Shown: positions 33,910 to 36,905 of the stretch, piece by piece | Numbering within the stretch: position 1 is the first letter of the stretch | Layout of the letters: each line of letters opens with the position of its first letter | NCBI GenBank assembly: GCA_913055645.1 | Contig: CAJXLC010000022.1 | Coordinates: forward strand, 1 to 36,905 | Direction of reading: 5' to 3' | Origin: an uncultured Pseudomonadota bacterium | GTDB taxonomy: Bacteria > Pseudomonadota > Zetaproteobacteria > Mariprofundales > Mariprofundaceae | DNA: 36,905 bases | Made by a program: the position numbers and the translations under genes | Notes under the pieces: model-generated | Seen by the model: only the letters and a program-made list of their open reading frames with translations | Database searches by the model: none | What the model was told of the DNA's origin: nothing

Positions 33910-34301
33910 GACCGGAGCCCAAAAAACTTTGGACCTGACCAGGACATACCCGTGATATCCCTGGTGATTGCTGTGAGACTTCGGTACTTCTTGCCGGAGT
34001 ATTCGAAGCCATCTTCCAGCACATTCACATGATGGGTCTGACCACGCCATTCTCGTAGCAGTCGCGTTCCAGGTGCGAGGAATGCTCTCGTCGATGTAGG
34101 AGAAAAATGCTGCAACTTTTTGAGTGTCCGGTTTACCGCCCTTTTATCTACAGCTGTTAACACATCAAGTTGCTGTTTCCATGCAAGACCTCCGCGCAAC
34201 AGTTCAGCCCTGCATCGTGGTGGTGGCGGATGGCCAAAAGCTTCTGTCCACCACCGTATAAGAGTCTCCCTGTCAAGTTCCATCAGTTTCTCAATAGTCA
34301 T
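33906..34301 (-). CDS. DUF2924 domain protein
   Basis: A small basic protein of about 131 residues. RWWTEAFGHPPPPRC followed by ELLRGGLAWKQQ and a C-terminal PGTRLLREWRGQTHHVNVLE, SGKKYRSLTAITRDITG and WSGPKFFGL are the conserved parts of DUF2924. The function is unknown; the family is regularly encoded just before serine recombinases of phages and mobile elements, so an accessory or directionality role is plausible but unproven. GGAGG precedes two adjacent ATGs at 34304 and 34301; the ATG at 34316 overlaps that site and is rejected. It is coupled to the recombinase by a 4-base overlap. Confidence 0.85.
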   Translation of the reverse strand: MTIEKLMELDRETLIRWWTEAFGHPPPPRCRAELLRGGLAWKQQLDVLTAVDKRAVNRTLKKLQHFSPTSTRAFLAPGTRLLREWRGQTHHVNVLEDGFEYSGKKYRSLTAITRDITGMSWSGPKFFGLRS

Positions 34302-34367
34302 CATTGGTGCCTCCATTTGTAAGCACCAGTAACGCTCTTTTTGGCTGGACTAGCAAGTTAAAAGAAT

Positions 34368-35780
34368 TCAGATCAGAGAACCTCTTTGACTCAGGCCAAA
34401 CATTCTTTCAGCCATCATAATAGACATCACTAAACTATCGACCTGATCATCATTTCGGCTATTTGGAAACGTGCATACCTCATCCATATATGCCTTAAAT
34501 GCGGTCTTATTATCCTCAGTCCTCAGTATAGAGACATGCCCACCATGGATTGCAGGCATAACATACGAAGCTCGAGTGGTTTTATCTTCCTTGGGGAAAT
34601 AGCTAGTACAGATCGCACCATGGATTCTCAATGAGCTAATCAAAGCTGTTCCATTACTTGCAGCCTCAACAATAAACTGTACCCGCGCCCCATATTTACG
34701 CACATACGATTTTGCCTTGCCTAGAAGGCCTTCATAATCCCAACGCCCCCGTTCTGTTTCAATGACGTAGTAACCAGTACTAGCAGCATACATCACAGTG
34801 ATTGCTGAATAGTTGGCACTTTCAGATGTGGATGAAGCTGCATCAATACTGACAACAAACTCTCCGCCATCAAAACTTGGGTAACTATCAATGATGTTAA
34901 ACCACCTGCGTTTAAACATCGCCCCTTCAGGCGTTTCAGGTGACTGCTGATACTGTGACTGGAAGTGTTGAGGACTGACTTGACTCTTGGTTTCCTCCAG
35001 CGTTGCTAGGCTCTCACGCTCTTCATGCAAGGGCTCACCCTCTTCACGGTAATATACATCTTCATTATTCAACGGAACCTCTTCATGTCTGGTCGAGATC
35101 GCTGGCAATGATAGTTTGTGGTAATTACCGTTGCTTTGTACGAATCCGGTCAAATCATTCACATGTAACCGTTGCATCACCAAAATCAACACACTGTGTT
35201 TTTTGTCTTCTAGGCGACTGAAGAGCGTCGACTTAAACCATTCGTTCGTTTTCTCTCGAGTTTTATCAGATAGGGCATCCTCTGGTTTCATCGGATCATC
35301 AATAATCAGAAAATCAGCACCTTTACCTGTAAGCGAACCACCAACCGAGGTGGCATATCTGAATCCCCCCTGATCGGTCACCACATCCGTCTCTGTCAGC
35401 TTGGTCACCTGTACATTTGGAAACAGACCTTGATACCAATCACTCTCAAGGATTCTTCGAAAATCGCGGGCAAGTGTTTTCGTCAATTCATCCGAATAAC
35501 TGACACAGATAATCTTGGCCGATGGGTCCATGCCAAGAATAAATGCGGGTAGAGCAACAGAAACCAGGAATGACTTCAGATGCCGCGGTGGCAGGTTAAT
35601 AATCAGTCGAGGCTGTTTACCTTCGATTGCCAATTCCAGTTGATAGATGATGGCGTCAACATGCCAGTTATCCATAAACTGTTTGCCTGGATATATAGTC
35701 GCGAATGCGTGCTGCACGAACACCTTTAGATCTGACCTGACCGCTGCCAGGTATATTTCTTCTGTAGTAATTTTCTTCAT
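34368..35780 (-). CDS. Phage terminase large subunit
   Basis: DNA-packaging motor ATPase/nuclease of 470 residues. The ATPase half has the deviant Walker A LPPRHLKS (63-70) and Walker B FLIIDD (Asp161, Asp162). The RNase H-like nuclease half has VVSIDAASS (Asp313), Glu372 in FIVEAAS and the acidic cluster NDDQVD (444-448). This matches the terminase_6 / TIGR01630 type. All catalytic residues are present, so the protein looks functional. The start at 35780 overlaps the DUF5681 stop in ATGA. It precedes DUF2924 by 66 bases and is transcribed with it. Confidence 0.93.
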   Translation of the reverse strand: MKKITTEEIYLAAVRSDLKVFVQHAFATIYPGKQFMDNWHVDAIIYQLELAIEGKQPRLIINLPPRHLKSFLVSVALPAFILGMDPSAKIICVSYSDELTKTLARDFRRILESDWYQGLFPNVQVTKLTETDVVTDQGGFRYATSVGGSLTGKGADFLIIDDPMKPEDALSDKTREKTNEWFKSTLFSRLEDKKHSVLILVMQRLHVNDLTGFVQSNGNYHKLSLPAISTRHEEVPLNNEDVYYREEGEPLHEERESLATLEETKSQVSPQHFQSQYQQSPETPEGAMFKRRWFNIIDSYPSFDGGEFVVSIDAASSTSESANYSAITVMYAASTGYYVIETERGRWDYEGLLGKAKSYVRKYGARVQFIVEAASNGTALISSLRIHGAICTSYFPKEDKTTRASYVMPAIHGGHVSILRTEDNKTAFKAYMDEVCTFPNSRNDDQVDSLVMSIMMAERMFGLSQRGSLI

Positions 35781-36181
35781 GACGCATCCTCCTGAGCTTT
35801 ATTGTTTATCTTAGCGGGTTGTTTTTTTGACTGTCGGCGTTCGACAAATGAATTAAGAATGCTTTCATAGTTATCCGGGATAAGTCCCTGAACCTCCACT
35901 TCATCCATCTGGCCGGTTTTACGCATGATATCGATCAGGGTAATCAGTGAGCGGCGTTCCCCCTGCAATGCTTCGGCAACAAGCCGCTTCACCATTGCTT
36001 CCATTCGGGAGATCTTTTTCTGCCGACCATTTTCATTAACAGTAACTTTTTGATTCAGCTCCTTAGTCAGGATGGTGACAAAATTCTTCGAACCCTTTGG
36101 GCGCCCGTGCGGGTTACCTGATTGACCCTTCTTGAATTGGCCTTTCTTTGGTGGCTTCTTATATCCAACATCATACGCCAT
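35777..36181 (-). CDS. DUF5681 domain protein, candidate small terminase partner
   Basis: A 134-residue basic protein whose N-terminus carries the DUF5681 signature GQFKKGQSGNPHGRPKGSKN. A helical middle follows (MEAMVKRLVAEALQGERRSLITLIDIM), then a charged tail. The start at 36181 (MAYDVGYKKP) is chosen because AAGGAGGAG lies just upstream; a longer frame to 36256 lies inside the methyltransferase. Overlaps: 11 bases with the methyltransferase, 4 with the terminase. Proteins of this family often sit directly before large terminases, which suggests DNA recognition in packaging; that role is inference. Confidence 0.82.
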   Translation of the reverse strand: MAYDVGYKKPPKKGQFKKGQSGNPHGRPKGSKNFVTILTKELNQKVTVNENGRQKKISRMEAMVKRLVAEALQGERRSLITLIDIMRKTGQMDEVEVQGLIPDNYESILNSFVERRQSKKQPAKINNKAQEDAS

Positions 36182-36905
36182 GACTCTCCTCCTTCTGAGC
36201 CATGCGTTCAGAGGAAACCTGGACCCATGTTTGGTCAGTTGATGATAGGTGCGCATCCTTTCCAGTTATTCGCTGCCATCGTTGTACGGCCACATCGACG
36301 TATCGTGGATCAAGCTCCATAGACCGGGCCTTACGCCCAGTGCGCTCGGCTGCTATTAAAATCGTTCCACTGCCACAGAAAGGATCGAGCACAATGCCAT
36401 TACGATGACTACAGTCGCGAAGCGCATCGGCAATCATGGCGACTGGTTTCACAGTTGGATGCATAGAGAGAAGTTCGAAGCGTTTGCCTTTGAGCGTGTT
36501 AACTCCGGGGTACTCCCAAACGTTCGTGCGGTACCTTCCGTGCTGGCCAAGTTCGAAATTGTTAATGTGCGGTGCATCGCCCTTCTTGAAGGTGAAACAC
36601 AATTCATGCTGAGAACGATAAAAGGTCCCCATGCCGGCATTGTCTTTCACCCAAATGCATAGTTGGCGTAACGGGCCAAATAGAGGTTTGGCTGCCTCTT
36701 GAATCTCGGCCATGTGCCGCCAATCCATGAAGGTAAAAATGATGCTACCCTCTTGCATGGAATCGTGAGCCAAATCTAGAGCACCTTGTAAGAAGTTTGT
36801 GAACTCATCTTGGGACATTTCACCGGAGGCCATAGCAAACTCTTGGTGTTTCGTCTTTCCTTTACCGCAGACGTGGCCGTTAACTTTTACGTTGTACGGC
36901 GGATC
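36171..36905 (-). CDS. Site-specific DNA methyltransferase (N6-A/N4-C type), 5' end outside the window
   Basis: The frame is open to the window edge and begins there with the catalytic motif IV, DPPYN. The SAM-binding motif LDPFCGSGTILIAAE lies near the C-terminus, followed by ARSMELDPRYVDVAVQRW. The order catalytic motif before SAM motif indicates the beta class of N6-adenine/N4-cytosine methylases (N6_N4_Mtase). About 244 residues are visible; anything N-terminal, such as a ParB-like domain often fused in phage homologues, cannot be seen. Internal Met at 36833 is not the true start since it follows DPPY. No restriction gene is visible. A role in phage DNA protection or regulation is likely. 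Confidence 0.9.
   Translation of the reverse strand, partial: DPPYNVKVNGHVCGKGKTKHQEFAMASGEMSQDEFTNFLQGALDLAHDSMQEGSIIFTFMDWRHMAEIQEAAKPLFGPLRQLCIWVKDNAGMGTFYRSQHELCFTFKKGDAPHINNFELGQHGRYRTNVWEYPGVNTLKGKRFELLSMHPTVKPVAMIADALRDCSHRNGIVLDPFCGSGTILIAAERTGRKARSMELDPRYVDVAVQRWQRITGKDAHLSSTDQTWVQVSSERMAQKEESHGV

Larger units (their letters stand above)
32245..36905 (-). mobile_element. Prophage-like module at the tRNA-Ser locus, incomplete at the right edge
   Basis: Five tightly packed - strand genes (methyltransferase, DUF5681, large terminase, DUF2924, serine recombinase) form a mobile, phage-derived block beginning about 250 bases after tRNA-Ser. All junctions except terminase-DUF2924 overlap. 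No capsid, portal, protease or tail gene is seen, but the module continues past the window. Whether it is a full prophage, a satellite or a remnant cannot be decided. Confidence 0.8.

Noticed and set aside
33909-34050. Longer N-terminus of the serine recombinase
   Set aside because: The extra residues lie in the DUF2924 coding region in another frame; the resolvase domain starts at MKEYRGCAIYTRKS and its ATG overlaps the DUF2924 stop.
36171-36833. Methyltransferase as a complete 220-residue protein starting at 36833
   Set aside because: The frame stays open to the window edge and includes the catalytic DPPY motif upstream of that Met, so the gene is cut by the window.

Overview
The window reads as chromosome of a Gram-negative, probably proteobacterial organism of moderate-to-low G+C. 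It carries outer-membrane lipid A, Kdo and heptose genes (lpxC, kdsB, rfaE1), a meso-diaminopimelate-type MurE and a complete division/cell-wall (dcw) cluster. A zetaproteobacterial (Mariprofundus/Ghiorsea-like) source is my guess from overall gene content only; no marker in the window proves it.

Layout. (1) 1-2148, + strand: the 3' part of a hybrid sensor kinase that appears broken at its phosphoacceptor H-box, an intrinsic terminator, then nagZ (peptidoglycan recycling). (2) 2150-20867, - strand: the dcw cluster, transcribed right to left as mraZ-rsmH-ftsL-ftsI-murE-murF-mraY-murD-ftsW-murG-murC-murB-ddl-ftsQ-ftsA-ftsZ, followed by lpxC. From mraZ to ftsA every junction overlaps or is at most 3 bases, so the genes are probably translationally coupled. 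Together they make UDP-MurNAc-pentapeptide (murB-F, ddl), lipid I and II (mraY, murG), septal peptidoglycan (ftsW, ftsI) and the divisome scaffold (ftsL, ftsQ, ftsA, ftsZ). (3) 20868-21160: the dcw control region, with a sigma70-type promoter, a pair of MraZ boxes just downstream of it, and a second similar pair about 200 bases away on the opposite strand. (4) 21161-26941, still - strand: kdsB, rfaE1, a zinc-ribbon SAM methyltransferase, rlmN, a 7Fe ferredoxin with its own terminator, and an ABC1/UbiB-family kinase-like protein. (5) 26942-27321: a 380-base intergenic region holding three copies of a 21-23 base imperfect repeat, one ending 8 bases before the dnaE start. (6) 27322-32034, + strand: dnaE, accA and tRNA-Ser(GGA) with a strong terminator. 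(7) 32245-36905, - strand: a mobile, phage-derived module reading (window edge)-DNA methyltransferase-DUF5681 protein-large terminase-DUF2924 protein-serine recombinase. It sits directly next to the tRNA gene and runs off the right edge.

The core regions are conventional. The parts most worth attention are the two oppositely oriented MraZ-type operators, the repeat family before dnaE, the lesion at the kinase H-box, and the recombinase/terminase module, for which no capsid or tail genes are visible inside the window.
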